Positions 30,596 to 40,389 of a DNA stretch of 54,372 nucleotides are shown one piece after another; position 1 is the stretch's first letter, and every line of letters begins with the position of its first letter. The position numbers and the translations under genes were made by a program. Under the pieces are notes generated by a model. The model ran no database searches, was not told the origin of the DNA, and saw only the letters and a list, made by a program, of their open reading frames with translations. Source of the stretch: Ophiostoma sp. CBS 140.51 (lineage: Eukaryota > Ascomycota > Sordariomycetes > Ophiostomatales > Ophiostomataceae); NCBI GenBank assembly GCA_029298735.1, contig JANSLP010000230.1, positions 1 to 54,372 of the forward strand, given 5' to 3'.

Positions 30596-31390
30596 GATTA
30601 GATGGGTACGCACCATGTACTTCTCACCAAAACTTGAGAACAAGAGTACCTCCATGACAGGGGTGGACTCGGAAAGAGCCGCCAAGATCGCCAAGATCTT
30701 GCAGTGGGCCTAGTCATGTTGAGACGTGTTCGCCGATGCTGGGTCGAAGGCACCCACCAATCACTGTCCATACTTCAACGAAGCATTATTGTCTTGGCGA
30801 GAAGAACAGAACACTGAAAAGTTGACAAAAAGAAGCCAAAGAACGACCAGGACGCAACGGCGAAATTTCACTCTGGCGTGCGAGAACGGTCAAAGATGGC
30901 AAATCCCAGTGTGGCATGTGCTGCAGACAGGCTTGGCAGCGGCCAGACATGGCCTGGCCCGACAAGTTGGAGGCCACCATGTGGTGTGCACGCGCGTCCT
31001 TTGTTTCTTTCTCTTCCCCTTTCATTGTGATATCAGAATGTCCAGGAAGGAAGGAGGAGAGCAAAGCAGGAAGGGAGACCCTCTCATCTGTCATGATGTA
31101 CTTGGTGGCTGTTCCTACGGACGGTCCAGAAACGGACAAGCCGTCATCGCCGGTCTTCTTACGGCCATTCCTGTAATCAATCAGTCATGACGCGTGAACG
31201 TGTTTAGCAAGTGGTCGTCGAAATGCAGGAAAATACATTACCCTCATCAAGTGTGTATTGTTCGAAGTGAAGTTCTTTCCATCTTTTCAAATACCAAAAA
31301 GTACACTCCACAGAGGAGCCGCTAGAAAATCTCTGCTCGCTCGACAAAAGCCCTTCCGTCCACTTACACGAACTTGTACCTTGTAGATAG

Positions 31391-31399
31391 TTATCAGAT
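31391..31399 (-). promoter_or_regulatory. ATCTGATAA, iron-repressor GATA site 2
   Basis: An exact consensus match on the minus strand, reading TTATCAGAT on the plus strand, about 1.4 kb upstream of the siderophore transporter. Confidence 0.55.
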
Positions 31400-33091
31400 G
31401 CGGGTAGAAGCAACCACAGGATCTACCAAGACATAGTACCAAGACAATGACAAGACATTTTGAGCGGTTACCAAGACACCATAAGCAGCCAATATTTTGG
31501 TACACGGCCTACAAATGGCCCATCCCGGCGTGCCGGGTTGCGAGTCACAGTGGAAGATGGGACCTGTTCCTTGAGAGCCTTGGGAGCCCATGCGTTCCGG
31601 GTTCTTGTACTCCGAACATATGTGTACTTGGAACGAGTCTCTTCAGGCAGCCCTATGGAAATGAGAGGCCCTGCACTCTCTACTCATGCTGTGATCCGAG
31701 TGCGGGCAGGATTTTCATCTTGGCTTAGCTAGTACACAGCATGAGAACATGACAAGGCAAATAGAAATACAAATACAGAAATGAAGGAGACGGAGACATT
31801 TCAACGCGCGTATCTCCATTGCAGGCGTATTCGTAGTTGTGTGTATTCCGTTCTCGGTTTATGGTGCTTATTTCCTTGCAGATATCACCTGAAGAGTAAA
31901 GAACGACCTATATTCACTGACACGAATGAAATCGTGGGTTTTGTCTACGCCATGGGTCGTGGGCGGGGTTGAGAACAGTCTGTCGGCTGTGATTTTAGAA
32001 GCACATCAGCGGGTCAACCGCTTGTGGCTGTATGCTGGGAAAGGGGAATACGGCGATGGTGAAAATGAAATCGAAATTACTGACAATATCGAGAAATAAT
32101 GTGCACTCATAGAAAGGGGAAGGAGACAGAGACAAGCCGGCACCAGATACACTAGCAGACACTTCTCCCGGCAAGTACGACTACGACAAACAAAACAGCT
32201 GTTCCGATGTCGGTTAGTTTCCGGTATGGTGGCTCGGTGGGTGGGCAACTGGATACCCTCTTAGCCAGAACAAATCAAAGCCCTCCGGAAAGAACAAACA
32301 CGGAGTATGATCAGTTGTCGAGCAAAAGGAACAGAAACTTAATTGGAGGATTGCATACGCGCGTGCCGCTTGCCCTCCCGCTTGGGTCTCGATTTCCAGA
32401 AAGGGAAGAATAAGGTAAATAAAACGAAACAACATGAACGGCACCACGGCCGAAAGATGTAGAAAGGCAAAAAGGGAAAGAGTATTGCCGCAAGTGTCCA
32501 TTGAAGAAGGGCCATACACTGTCAGTCGACTCTTTTCATCCCTTTCGACACCTTGCGGTATTGTCTCGCCGTCTTGTCGTTTGATTCTTTGCTTCTGTGC
32601 TTCTTCCGAATTGTTTTGTGCTTGTCTTCTCTGTCTTTCTTCTCTGTCTTTGGGTAACCCCCACACACTACGCCAGGAAGGGACATGCTGGCCGAGCAAA
32701 AACACGCAAAGACATCCTTGTCCAGCCAGTTGTCAGACTGTCACCGGAAGGAAAGGAAAGGAGGGAAAAGGAGGGAAAAGGAGAAAAGGGTGGGCAGACG
32801 GTGTAGTTTGCCAAGACGAAAAGTGAGAAACGAGAAAATTTAGGCGGCTAGCGAGCTAGAGAAAAGGTGAAGAAGCGAAGAAGAGGGTGCGCTGCCAGTT
32901 GTCGACGGTTTTGCCTGCCGTCTTCGCAAGCAATTTACGTAAAGTGCTCTTGACAAGAATGGGCGGCTGTTTTAAACAAAAGACATTTCTTTGGTCTGTC
33001 TTCTACTCGCGCTTCGCCCTTTCCCGGTCGCTCTTGCCGTGCCTCTGCCGTAGCCGTATTGCCATCGGCCCCTCCCTGCGAGCCTGCATTA

Positions 33092-33100
33092 TTATCTGAT
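33092..33100 (-). promoter_or_regulatory. ATCAGATAA, iron-repressor GATA site 3
   Basis: An exact consensus match on the minus strand, preceded by A, which gives the extended RATCWGATAA form. It lies about 3.1 kb upstream of the transporter and 118 bp from site 4. Confidence 0.5.
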
Positions 33101-33209
33101 TGATTCTTAGGTGCTGATTGTGTTCCTAGAAGGGCTTATTTTAGTGATTGTGTTAGGGGCTTCAGGGGTTCCCTTAAGGGTCTTCCAGCAATAAGTGCCG
33201 TCTAGTTTT

Positions 33210-33218
33210 TTATCTGAT
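33210..33218 (-). promoter_or_regulatory. ATCAGATAA, iron-repressor GATA site 4
   Basis: An exact consensus match on the minus strand, paired with site 3. It is distal to the transporter and about 510 bp beyond the stop codon of the isomerase gene. Confidence 0.5.
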
Positions 33219-33730
33219 GGAAAAATAAAGTGGGTCCGGGATATCGTACTTCACTTCACAAAGAGTCAGAATGCCAGCCGGGTGGATGTCGAAGGGAAAC
33301 GCACCCGTATTCAACCATTCACTGATTCGATCTTTCATCACGGCGCCTTTTGTCATATAAAGGGCACATGTAGTGCGGGTGTCAATTGACCCTGTCTTGA
33401 GACAAAACTGAAGGCAGTGAGAAGGCGATATAAGACGACATACGATTTGAGCTTGCCAAGATGCACATTGTCCGAGGACTGTCGGTCCCATGCATACAAC
33501 GTGCACCTTGTCAAAAGCAAACCTTGGCAACGGGTTCACCCATGCTGCCGTTGTGAACATGCCTGACAATCATTCCACAAACAAAGCATCCCCGTCGAGG
33601 TGTCAGATTCACGCCAAGAGTGATCATCGCCAAGTCTATTTTCTATCATGGTATCGTGGCTATTCCGTATGTGTTGAACGTTTGTTATATCGTCTTCGTC
33701 TTATCGTCATCGTCTCCGGGCCCAAATCTC

Positions 33731-34897
33731 CTAGAAGACCACCGTCAGGTCAAACTCGCCGTCGGCATTCTTCTCAACAGCACCCTTCTCTGTCACAATC
33801 ACGTCAATCAGGTCGTGCGGCGTCACGTCAAAGGCTGGGTTCCAGACGTCGATGCGCTGGTCCGCCGTGGCCACACGCACGGCCGGCTTCGACAGATCCA
33901 CCTTGCCGTCGGCGCCCACAACAGGACCCGTGATTTGGGTGAGCTCTTGGGGTTTGCGCTCCTCAATCTTGATTTGCGCGCCTGTCGGCGTGTTGAGGTC
34001 GATGCTCGTCGTCGGTGCGGCCACGATAAAGCGAATCCCATGGTGGCGGGCCAGTACGGCCAGCTGGTAGGTGCCAATTTTGTTGGCGGTGTCGCCGTTG
34101 CGCACAACGCGGTCGGCGCCCACAATGACGGCGCGGATGTTGTGCGAGTCCTTTTTGAGGTTGAAAAGGGCGGCTGCCATCGAGTCGGTAATCAAGGTGG
34201 ACGGGATCTTCTCGTACACGAGCTCAAACGCTGTGAGGCGGCTGCCCTGGTTGTAGGGCCGTGTCTCTGTGCAGAACGCATGCTTGAGGGCATCGCGGGC
34301 GTGCAGCGAGCGGATAATGCCGAGCGCCGTGCCGTGGCCCGATGTAGCGAGCGAGCCCGTGTTACAATGTGTCAACACCGACACCTTTTCCGTAGACGAG
34401 CCGCCGCTCTGCTTCAACAGCCAGTCGGCACCGTGGTTGCCAATGGACAAGTTCGACTGAAGATCGCGCTCCAAAATCGCCTCGGCCGCTGCAACGTAGG
34501 CATCCACAACGGCCGCCTTGGCTGCCGCGCCGTCCAGTCCGGCCACCTGTGCGTTGCGCACCTCCTTCTTCAAAAGTGTAATGGCGTTGGCCAGATCGAC
34601 AGCGGTCGGCCGGCTCTCCAACAGATAATCGAGACGGTCGTCAATGTAGGCTACAGCCTCTTGTGCGGAGCTGCCCAGTTTGGACTGGGTCTCGGCCGCG
34701 CCCAGCTCCACGGCCAGCGCCAGGCTGGCCACAATGGCAATGGCCGGTGCGCCACGGACGCGCATCGAGCGAATGCAGTCAAACGCCTCGGGACTCGTCG
34801 ACACGGCGTCGTAGTGGTGCTCGTGCGGCAGCCGCAGCTGGTCCAGCACATCCAGCGAGCCGCGCGTGTAGCGGATGGCCTCGAGAGTTCCAGACAT
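33731..34897 (-). CDS. mri1: methylthioribose-1-phosphate isomerase
   Basis: This 388-residue single-exon enzyme of the methionine salvage pathway converts 5-methylthioribose-1-phosphate to methylthioribulose-1-phosphate. It belongs to the eIF2B-alpha/MtnA fold. Signature sequences are AIRYTRGSLDVLDQLRLP at the N-terminus, SMRVRGAPAIAIVASLALA (44-62), LTHCNTGSLATSGHGTALG with catalytic Cys178, and IVGADRVVRNGDTANKIGTYQLA with catalytic Asp262. The C-terminus (FDVTPHDLIDVIVTEKG) is also canonical. The length fits fungal Mri1. It is divergent from the Cox23-like gene; a perfect 29-bp tandem duplication sits immediately upstream of the start. Confidence 0.97.
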   Translation of the reverse strand: MSGTLEAIRYTRGSLDVLDQLRLPHEHHYDAVSTSPEAFDCIRSMRVRGAPAIAIVASLALAVELGAAETQSKLGSSAQEAVAYIDDRLDYLLESRPTAVDLANAITLLKKEVRNAQVAGLDGAAAKAAVVDAYVAAAEAILERDLQSNLSIGNHGADWLLKQSGGSSTEKVSVLTHCNTGSLATSGHGTALGIIRSLHARDALKHAFCTETRPYNQGSRLTAFELVYEKIPSTLITDSMAAALFNLKKDSHNIRAVIVGADRVVRNGDTANKIGTYQLAVLARHHGIRFIVAAPTTSIDLNTPTGAQIKIEERKPQELTQITGPVVGADGKVDLSKPAVRVATADQRIDVWNPAFDVTPHDLIDVIVTEKGAVEKNADGEFDLTVVF

Positions 34898-35438
34898 GAT
34901 GTGGGAGGGGTTTGTCGAGATCGAGACCGGTGGAGGGAGGGTGTCGAGGAGGTTCTCGAGGAAGGGAGGGTGTCGAGGAGGTTCTCGAGGAAGGGAGTTG
35001 AGTCGTGTTGGAAGTGTAGAATTGGTGAGAGGCGAGTCTTTTAAGAAAAGGGGCTATTGTCTCTGTTGCACTTTCCTGCCTCTTCGCTCCTTCTTTCTCT
35101 GCTCGTCGTTGTGGCAGAAAATGCCATCATCAATTCTGCCGCCTGCCCCGCCAATGGTAAGCTGATGGACTCACAGTCTCACAGACTTTGCACAGCGCTA
35201 AGAGCCAATCGCCTCCTCATGTGGGCCTTCACCGCCTTCCCGTTTTGGTAGCCAGTACAAGCAGTCAGAGTCAGACACCAGGAACGAACCGGATGGACCC
35301 ACTCTTTTTCGGATCTGGTCATTGTCAACTTTGCGCCGTTACGCCTCTGATACTCTGATACCCGGCACATCACGACGACAAGCACACGGCAGGCAGCACA
35401 AAGAGAGCAACCGTCTTCCATTCCTCTCCACACACAGC
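34898..35438. promoter_or_regulatory. divergent promoter mri1 / cox23-like
   Basis: These 541 bp lie between the two divergent starts. A GGGAGGGTGTCGAGGAGG-type duplication lies next to mri1. The middle is pyrimidine-rich (35060-35110), and the cox23-like leader ends in CTCTCCACACACAGC before its ATG. No other gene was seen. Confidence 0.45.
34935..34992. repeat. perfect 29-bp tandem duplication upstream of mri1
   Basis: Unit 1 (34935-34963) and unit 2 (34964-34992) are identical over 29 bp, and a third partial copy (GGGAG) follows. The units start about 40 bp upstream of the mri1 ATG, so they probably lie in its leader or core promoter. Each unit contains CTCGAG. Confidence 0.95.
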
Positions 35439-35955
35439 ATGTCCGACGACAGCAAAGCCCCTGTCCCCGCCTCGGGCAAAGCGGCCGACGACAGAGACAA
35501 GGACACCGTCTGGACGCCGCAGGTCCGGCGGAAGTTTGAGACGTGAGTCGCCACGAGGTACATATGATTGAATGCGTGCTAAATTGTCCAGAAAACACAA
35601 GAGCGAGTACCTTGACCCGTGCCAGGAGGCGGCGGCACGGAGCATTCGGTGTCTGCACCGCAACGGCGGCGACAAGGCGTTGTGCCAAGACTACTTCCAG
35701 TGAGTGCGGTCTCCTGTCAAATAGCGTTACTTTGATGGACAGTCACTAACATGACAACAGGGCATACCGTGACTGCAAAAAGCAATGGGTAAGTTCAACT
35801 TTGGGGTGTTGGTTGGGTGATGAATTAGGGGACGCTGCATGAATACATTTGAAGTTTGCCTTTTGCACATTTTTACTAACAAAAAACAGCAAGAAAAGCG
35901 TCTGGAGGACAAGAGAAGGAAGAAGCAAGAGTCTGGTGGCGGTTGGTTCAGTTGA
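35439..35955 (+). CDS. cox23: Cox23-like twin-CX9C mitochondrial protein (4 exons)
   Basis: Exons are 35439-35542, 35592-35699, 35761-35788 and 35890-35955, giving 101 residues. All three introns (49, 61 and 101 nt) have GTGAGT or GTAAGT donors, and introns 2 and 3 carry clear CACTAAC/TACTAAC branch sites. The joined protein has a polar N-terminus, then KHKSEYLDPC and two CX9C motifs (C-QEAAARSIR-C and C-QDYFQAYRD-C), and ends in a basic KKQWQEKRLEDKRRKK tail. This twin-CX9C pattern with RSIRCLHRNGGDK is diagnostic of Cox23 (CHCHD7-like), an intermembrane-space protein imported by the Mia40 disulfide relay and needed for cytochrome c oxidase assembly. It is easily missed because no exon exceeds 108 nt. 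It is divergent from mri1. Confidence 0.93.
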
Positions 35956-36594
35956 GTTTGACAACAAAAAGTGATTTTTTTATGAAACTCACGAAGAAGG
36001 TCAAGGGATCTGGTGTTTCAAACCCCGACGACGGAAGACTCCGGATCATGTACGATATGAGTGTATTTATTGCGGTATTTCTTGCTTCAACACAGCGAGC
36101 ATTAGATGAACCGTCTCCTACAACACAAATGTAGTATTGAGATGACAAAAGACGACGAAAGGGGTATTGAAAAAAGAAAACAAAGGAAGAGCCAACAATC
36201 TAAGGCACGCCCCAACACTCCCATTTTCTACAAACAAGCAAACAAACAAATAAACATTGGAAAACTATATGTAAATCTAAAATCAATTATTTCATACTGG
36301 GACTCGTTCAATCATCATAGATTGTGCTTTCATTGTCAACACATGCGATTTGCATTGCATACCGTGTGAATTAAGACACTGTGCATCTGTTCGCACAGTG
36401 GTCCCTGGCGGGTCTGGTTTTGGCGGGGTGCATCTTCCTTCTACCGTTTGCACAGCGCAACTGCACTCTGGGCGCAAAATACATCACCAAGGCTGCAGAA
36501 AAGCTTCAACAGCTTTCAGAGCCACGGCGACGCGACAACTCTCCTCGACCCTACGACCGTCATATTACCTTGTCGACCTCTCCCCCCACCACAC
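35956..36594. other. intergenic region upstream of the NatB subunit gene
   Basis: This 639-bp stretch holds the 3' flank of the cox23-like gene and the promoter of the NAA25 gene. It is AT-rich from 36130 to 36340 and GC-richer after 36390. The open frame of the next gene extends upstream to 36448, but the conserved protein starts at 36595. Confidence 0.4.
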
Positions 36595-39500
36595 ATGTCA
36601 CACTACGCCCGCCAGCGGCCGCCGCTGAAGAATGGCGTGGACATGCAGCTGCAGGCAGCGTTTGCCAACCAAAACTGGACGACGGTGATCCAGCTGGCAG
36701 ACAAGCGGCACAAGGCCAGCAAGGATCCTTATTTTGAAGTGGTCAAGGTGTGCGCCGAGACGCGGCTGGACGGGGTCACGGAGAAAGCTTCTGCTGCAGT
36801 CCTCGTCGACAGCTGGGTGCACAACAACACCATACCACAAGACCTGGACTCGATTGAGCTGTTGGAGTGGGCGACGGACGCAGAAAATGACGACTACAAA
36901 TATGGGGAGACGTTCGGAGTCCTGCGCGCCCGCTGGGTCAAGGTGAACCCGAGAAACGTTGCGGCGGCGACAGCAAGCTTGCGGATGTGCCTCCAGGCCT
37001 GGGATTTGACGAATGCTCAACAGATTGCCACGATTCTCGACAAGTCGTCACATACACACGACCGACGGTACACGTTCTGGGGCATCCTGTTGACGCACCT
37101 ACTCTCAAAAGACACAGCCCAGGCGGAGTCGAAGCGCAAGATTTACGGGATGCTGGCACAAAAGCAGCTGGAAAAAGCGGCCGAGCCAGCCGAAGCAGCA
37201 GAGACGACGGCCAAGATCACGGACAACACCACCAACATTAGCGAGACGGACCGCAGTTTGCATACCGAGGAAGAGTTTCTGCTATATCTACGAGTGCTGG
37301 CCGAGCACGGAACGGCCGACAACTATGCCCAGAGGGCACTGCACAAGACGGCGGGCGCGGCTGCACAACTGGCAGCGGCTGGGCGCAAACAGCTCTTTTA
37401 TGAAGTGCTGGAGCGACTCGAAACGCTCAAGCGATGGGACTCGGTATTTGACCTTTGTAGGGAAGCCCTCTCCCTCACGACTAGCGTCGACCAACCCTCA
37501 ACTTTGGCCTGCGACGTGCGCATCTGGAACAGTTTTGTCACGGCGGCCCAAAAGAGCGATAACCCCGAGACGGCCTTTGACACGGTGCAGTCTCTCCTGA
37601 CACGTTTTATTGGGGCCACGTCTCCGAAACTGCCACAAATGTACACTAAGAACGTCGGCCTCGCTTTACTGCAAACAACCTTTGGTCTGCCGCCGGCACT
37701 GCTGCCAGAGCCCGCCGAGGGACAGTCGTCCCTACAAGTCGAGCAGCTGCTCGCCTTTATCGAGGCCAACCTCGACAAGGCGTCGCTCTTCAACGACGTG
37801 CGGTCGTTTGTCGAGCGCCTTTCTTTCAACCAGGCACAAGACCTACTCACTCGGTTGGAGGTGCCCTCTACCACCCTCCGTAGGGTGCTGGTCCTCAAAC
37901 TGCGCTACCTGCTGGCCACCTGTCCCGAGACGCGTTGCCCGCGGTCTATCCTCTACAACCAGACCGAGGCCGAGGCCGACCAAGCCTTGCTAAAAGGCGA
38001 CGGCGGTCCGAGCCTCTTTGAACTAGCGTGCAAGGTGTGCCGGAATGCGGCGCCCGAGTCGTATGGATGTACACACTGCCTGCAAGAGCTGGCTAAGAGC
38101 AGTCTGCAGCTGCACCGCAGTCTGTCTGACGACTCTGAATTCCTCTCGGCCGTGCCCAAGATGGACAAGGACCCGCGCATCGACCTTGCTCTCGTGGCGG
38201 CAAGCAGTCTTTTACGTCTGGCTGGTGACGGCTCCGACACAAAGTCGAGACACCTCCTCCAAGCCGCCCTCGTCCTCGACGCCCAACAGCGCCAGACCCC
38301 GGACGACATCCCGCTGCGTTTGTTGATGGTCCGGGTGTTTTTGCGTCTCAGCTGCGGCAGCCATGCCCAACAACTATGGCAGCCTCTGGGTGTCAAGCGG
38401 AGTATTCTCGATGCTCTTGGACCGCTGTTCTATGACAGACTGTCGACCGTTGCACCCGGACTGTTTGCCGGCGCCAGCACACCCAAAAAGCCCTTGCTCC
38501 TAGAACCACTCAAGCAGTACTTTGCCACCGTCCTACGGCACCCGTCGGCTGTGCGCATCTGGGACGCTTTCGCCTCGGGCAGCTACAGCAGTATCCTGGA
38601 CATGGCCACCTACCAGGTGCGTCTGCAGCGCAGCTGCACGCGGGCCATGACCGTTGTGGAAGAGCGGCGGGCGGCAAGGGCGCTGGGGGGAAGACTGGAT
38701 GACTCTTTGCTGGAGAATATGTCGACAGATATCCCCAACGGTGAGCGACTCCACAACGCCACCGACTATGGCGCCCTGCCGAACCTCGAAAGCTCGTTTG
38801 GCGCCCACCTTGTCGAGCGCGTGTCTTTGGGGCCGGGCTTCTCCAACACGAGGATGCAACTGTCCCTGCTGGCCGAGCGTTACTTGGAAGTCATCATGTT
38901 CAAGCCACCGAAAGAGTACAAACCGGCCAAGGCGGGGGAGGCCACTGCACGCGACAAGGCGTTTGTGGTCGAGTCGCTGGCTCGTATACAGTTCGCCTTC
39001 GACGACTTGCTGCACGGCCAGCCGGATCCGACTACCCAGCTTACACCGGCCGAGTTGGCCTACTACACGGCCGTCTCCGTGCTGGTGTCGTTTGCCGCCT
39101 TCAGTCTGAATAGCACCACGGGTGATACCGCACCGACGCCGTCCAGCATTTTTGCCCTCCTCAACCAGTCGCTGACAACAACTGTCGACCTTTTACGGAA
39201 GGCGGCTTTGCCGCCTGTCTCATCATCACCCACGACGTCGACCCTCCTCCACACGTTTACCGACATCCACAGCCTCGGCATTCTGAGAGAGACGGCTGTC
39301 GCCATCAAGCAGACTGGTACGTTCCTGGCCGCCTTCCACGACAAGGAGAACGCTCGTGACCGGACGGGCAAGTCTGGACTCGGAAAAGAGGCCGTGGCGA
39401 GTGCGGCGTCTTTCAAGACGCTGTCCACCCGTCTTTTCACGGATATCAAGGCACATGTTAAGACGACAAAAGACACGCTCGGCTCGTCTGGGTGGCTGGA

Positions 39501-39678
39501 CCGGCTGGGCGAGACGGTCACCAAGCCCGGAGAAAGTGAAGGACAAGGACAAAAAGAGCTCGCCGGCGCTATTGTGGCCGCCGTTGGCGGATCATCTGCT
39601 GTCGAGTACTGGGCCGGGCGTCTGTTGGACGACTGGCGGGAGACCATCCGCGGATGGGGACAGGTGCAGATGGAGTAA
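36595..39678 (+). CDS. mdm20: NatB N-terminal acetyltransferase auxiliary subunit (NAA25 / Mdm20)
   Basis: This single-exon protein has 1027 residues when started at the ATG at 36595 (MSHYARQRPPLKNGVDMQLQAAFANQNWTTV). The frame is open 49 codons further upstream, but that stretch is Thr/Pro-rich and not family-like. Fungal NAA25 begins with just such a GVDMQLQAAFANQNW..VIQLADKRHK segment, the first of many TPR-like helical pairs. NAA25/Mdm20 scaffolds the catalytic Naa20 subunit on the ribosome, and NatB acetylates Met-Asp/Glu/Asn/Gln N-termini; yeast mutants have actin and mitochondrial inheritance defects. Other visible segments are LRARWVKVNPRNVAAATASLRMCLQAWDL, DRRYTFWGILLTHLLS and a C-terminal DDLLHGQ region. 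The catalytic Naa20 gene is not in this window. It is convergent with the Ilm1 gene. Confidence 0.9.
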   Translation: MSHYARQRPPLKNGVDMQLQAAFANQNWTTVIQLADKRHKASKDPYFEVVKVCAETRLDGVTEKASAAVLVDSWVHNNTIPQDLDSIELLEWATDAENDDYKYGETFGVLRARWVKVNPRNVAAATASLRMCLQAWDLTNAQQIATILDKSSHTHDRRYTFWGILLTHLLSKDTAQAESKRKIYGMLAQKQLEKAAEPAEAAETTAKITDNTTNISETDRSLHTEEEFLLYLRVLAEHGTADNYAQRALHKTAGAAAQLAAAGRKQLFYEVLERLETLKRWDSVFDLCREALSLTTSVDQPSTLACDVRIWNSFVTAAQKSDNPETAFDTVQSLLTRFIGATSPKLPQMYTKNVGLALLQTTFGLPPALLPEPAEGQSSLQVEQLLAFIEANLDKASLFNDVRSFVERLSFNQAQDLLTRLEVPSTTLRRVLVLKLRYLLATCPETRCPRSILYNQTEAEADQALLKGDGGPSLFELACKVCRNAAPESYGCTHCLQELAKSSLQLHRSLSDDSEFLSAVPKMDKDPRIDLALVAASSLLRLAGDGSDTKSRHLLQAALVLDAQQRQTPDDIPLRLLMVRVFLRLSCGSHAQQLWQPLGVKRSILDALGPLFYDRLSTVAPGLFAGASTPKKPLLLEPLKQYFATVLRHPSAVRIWDAFASGSYSSILDMATYQVRLQRSCTRAMTVVEERRAARALGGRLDDSLLENMSTDIPNGERLHNATDYGALPNLESSFGAHLVERVSLGPGFSNTRMQLSLLAERYLEVIMFKPPKEYKPAKAGEATARDKAFVVESLARIQFAFDDLLHGQPDPTTQLTPAELAYYTAVSVLVSFAAFSLNSTTGDTAPTPSSIFALLNQSLTTTVDLLRKAALPPVSSSPTTSTLLHTFTDIHSLGILRETAVAIKQTGTFLAAFHDKENARDRTGKSGLGKEAVASAASFKTLSTRLFTDIKAHVKTTKDTLGSSGWLDRLGETVTKPGESEGQGQKELAGAIVAAVGGSSAVEYWAGRLLDDWRETIRGWGQVQME

Positions 39679-39825
39679 TCACGTGTAGGACAAAAATAAA
39701 AAATAAAAAGAAGCATATAAATTCATATAGACAAACCGTCTCAATAACAAAACAATGGGTATATCCAATCAGACGTCCGCACAAAAACAAAACCAACGTA
39801 AATCAACCAATCCCCCACGTACATC

Positions 39826-40389
39826 TCAGTTCGTGGCATAGCTGTGGCTCCGCCGCCGGCTGGCCTTGCGGGCCAGCAGCTGCACCCGCTCTTCCCGCAG
39901 CGTCACCCACAGCCAGAACCACGACACCGTCTCGATGAACATGAACGTGAAGAAGACGCGGTTCTTGAGCCCGTCGCCGATGCCGCCCGTCTCGTACTCG
40001 TACTGCAAACGTCGAGCTTTCCTCGTGCTGCTGCCGCCATAGAGTGGGGAGGATGCTGAGAAGAAGAAGGAGTAGAACAGAGTGACCATCGAAATCAGCA
40101 CCCGTAGTGGCGCCTGCATCCCCCAGTAGTGCACGAGACACACTTCTTCGGGCATGCTGAGCGTGATGAGATCACTAAAACCCCAGCCAGCGAGAATGAC
40201 TGCGAGGAAAGCGAGCGCTGGTGTGGGCACGTCAAATGCGCGCGAGTAGGGCATGCCCATGGCCTCGCCCAAGACATAGACGAGAGCCTGGTCGGCGACC
40301 GACACCGGATTCGTCAGAAAGAAGAAGCCGAGCGTAATGTGGAAGAGGGAGAGGGAGGTGATGATCGTCCGGCCCGAGATGAGGGCCAT
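39826..40389 (-). CDS. ilm1: Ilm1 family membrane protein
   Basis: This 187-residue single-exon protein matches the Ilm1 (increased loss of mitochondrial DNA 1) family. It has TM segments near 6-26 (IITSLSLFHITLGFFFL), 58-77 (ALAFLAVILAGWGFSDLI), 94-112 (PLRVLISMVTLFYSFFF) and 144-162 (RVFFTFMFIETVSWFWLWV). Between them are the conserved stretches LTNPVSVADQALVYVLGEAMGMP, MPEEVCLVHYWGMQAPLR and LKNRVFFTFMFIE. Yeast Ilm1 is an ER membrane protein whose loss destabilises mitochondrial DNA; its biochemical role is not settled. The C-terminus is Arg/Ser-rich and probably cytosolic. The stop lies 147 bp from that of the convergent NAA25 gene. Confidence 0.9.
   Translation of the reverse strand: MALISGRTIITSLSLFHITLGFFFLTNPVSVADQALVYVLGEAMGMPYSRAFDVPTPALAFLAVILAGWGFSDLITLSMPEEVCLVHYWGMQAPLRVLISMVTLFYSFFFSASSPLYGGSSTRKARRLQYEYETGGIGDGLKNRVFFTFMFIETVSWFWLWVTLREERVQLLARKASRRRSHSYATN

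Larger units (their letters stand above)
29990..33730. promoter_or_regulatory. 3.7-kb gene-poor region upstream of the siderophore transporter
   Basis: The region lies between the transporter start and the 3' end of the methylthioribose-phosphate isomerase gene, so the only flanking promoter is that of the transporter. Open frames (for example 30726-31190 and 32214-32705) are short, overlap on both strands and lack recognisable domains. A purine-rich tract lies at 32750-32800. Four ATCWGATAA sites are spread along it. An undetected transcript, especially one starting near the two distal sites (33092-33218), is possible. Confidence 0.5.

Noticed and set aside
30726..31190. 154-codon plus-strand frame in the 3.7-kb gap
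   Set aside because: No conserved motif, overlapping frames on both strands, and no leader or intron signals supporting a gene.
32214..32705. 163-codon minus-strand frame in the 3.7-kb gap
   Set aside because: Composition and hydrophobic runs look random, a plus-strand frame overlaps it, and there is no splice partner or domain.
33620..35044. 474-codon plus-strand frame over mri1
   Set aside because: Antisense shadow of a strongly biased, conserved gene with both catalytic residues on the other strand.
36448..36594. Upstream 49-codon extension of the NAA25 frame
   Set aside because: Thr/Pro/His-rich and unlike the family; the conserved N-terminus begins at the ATG at 36595.
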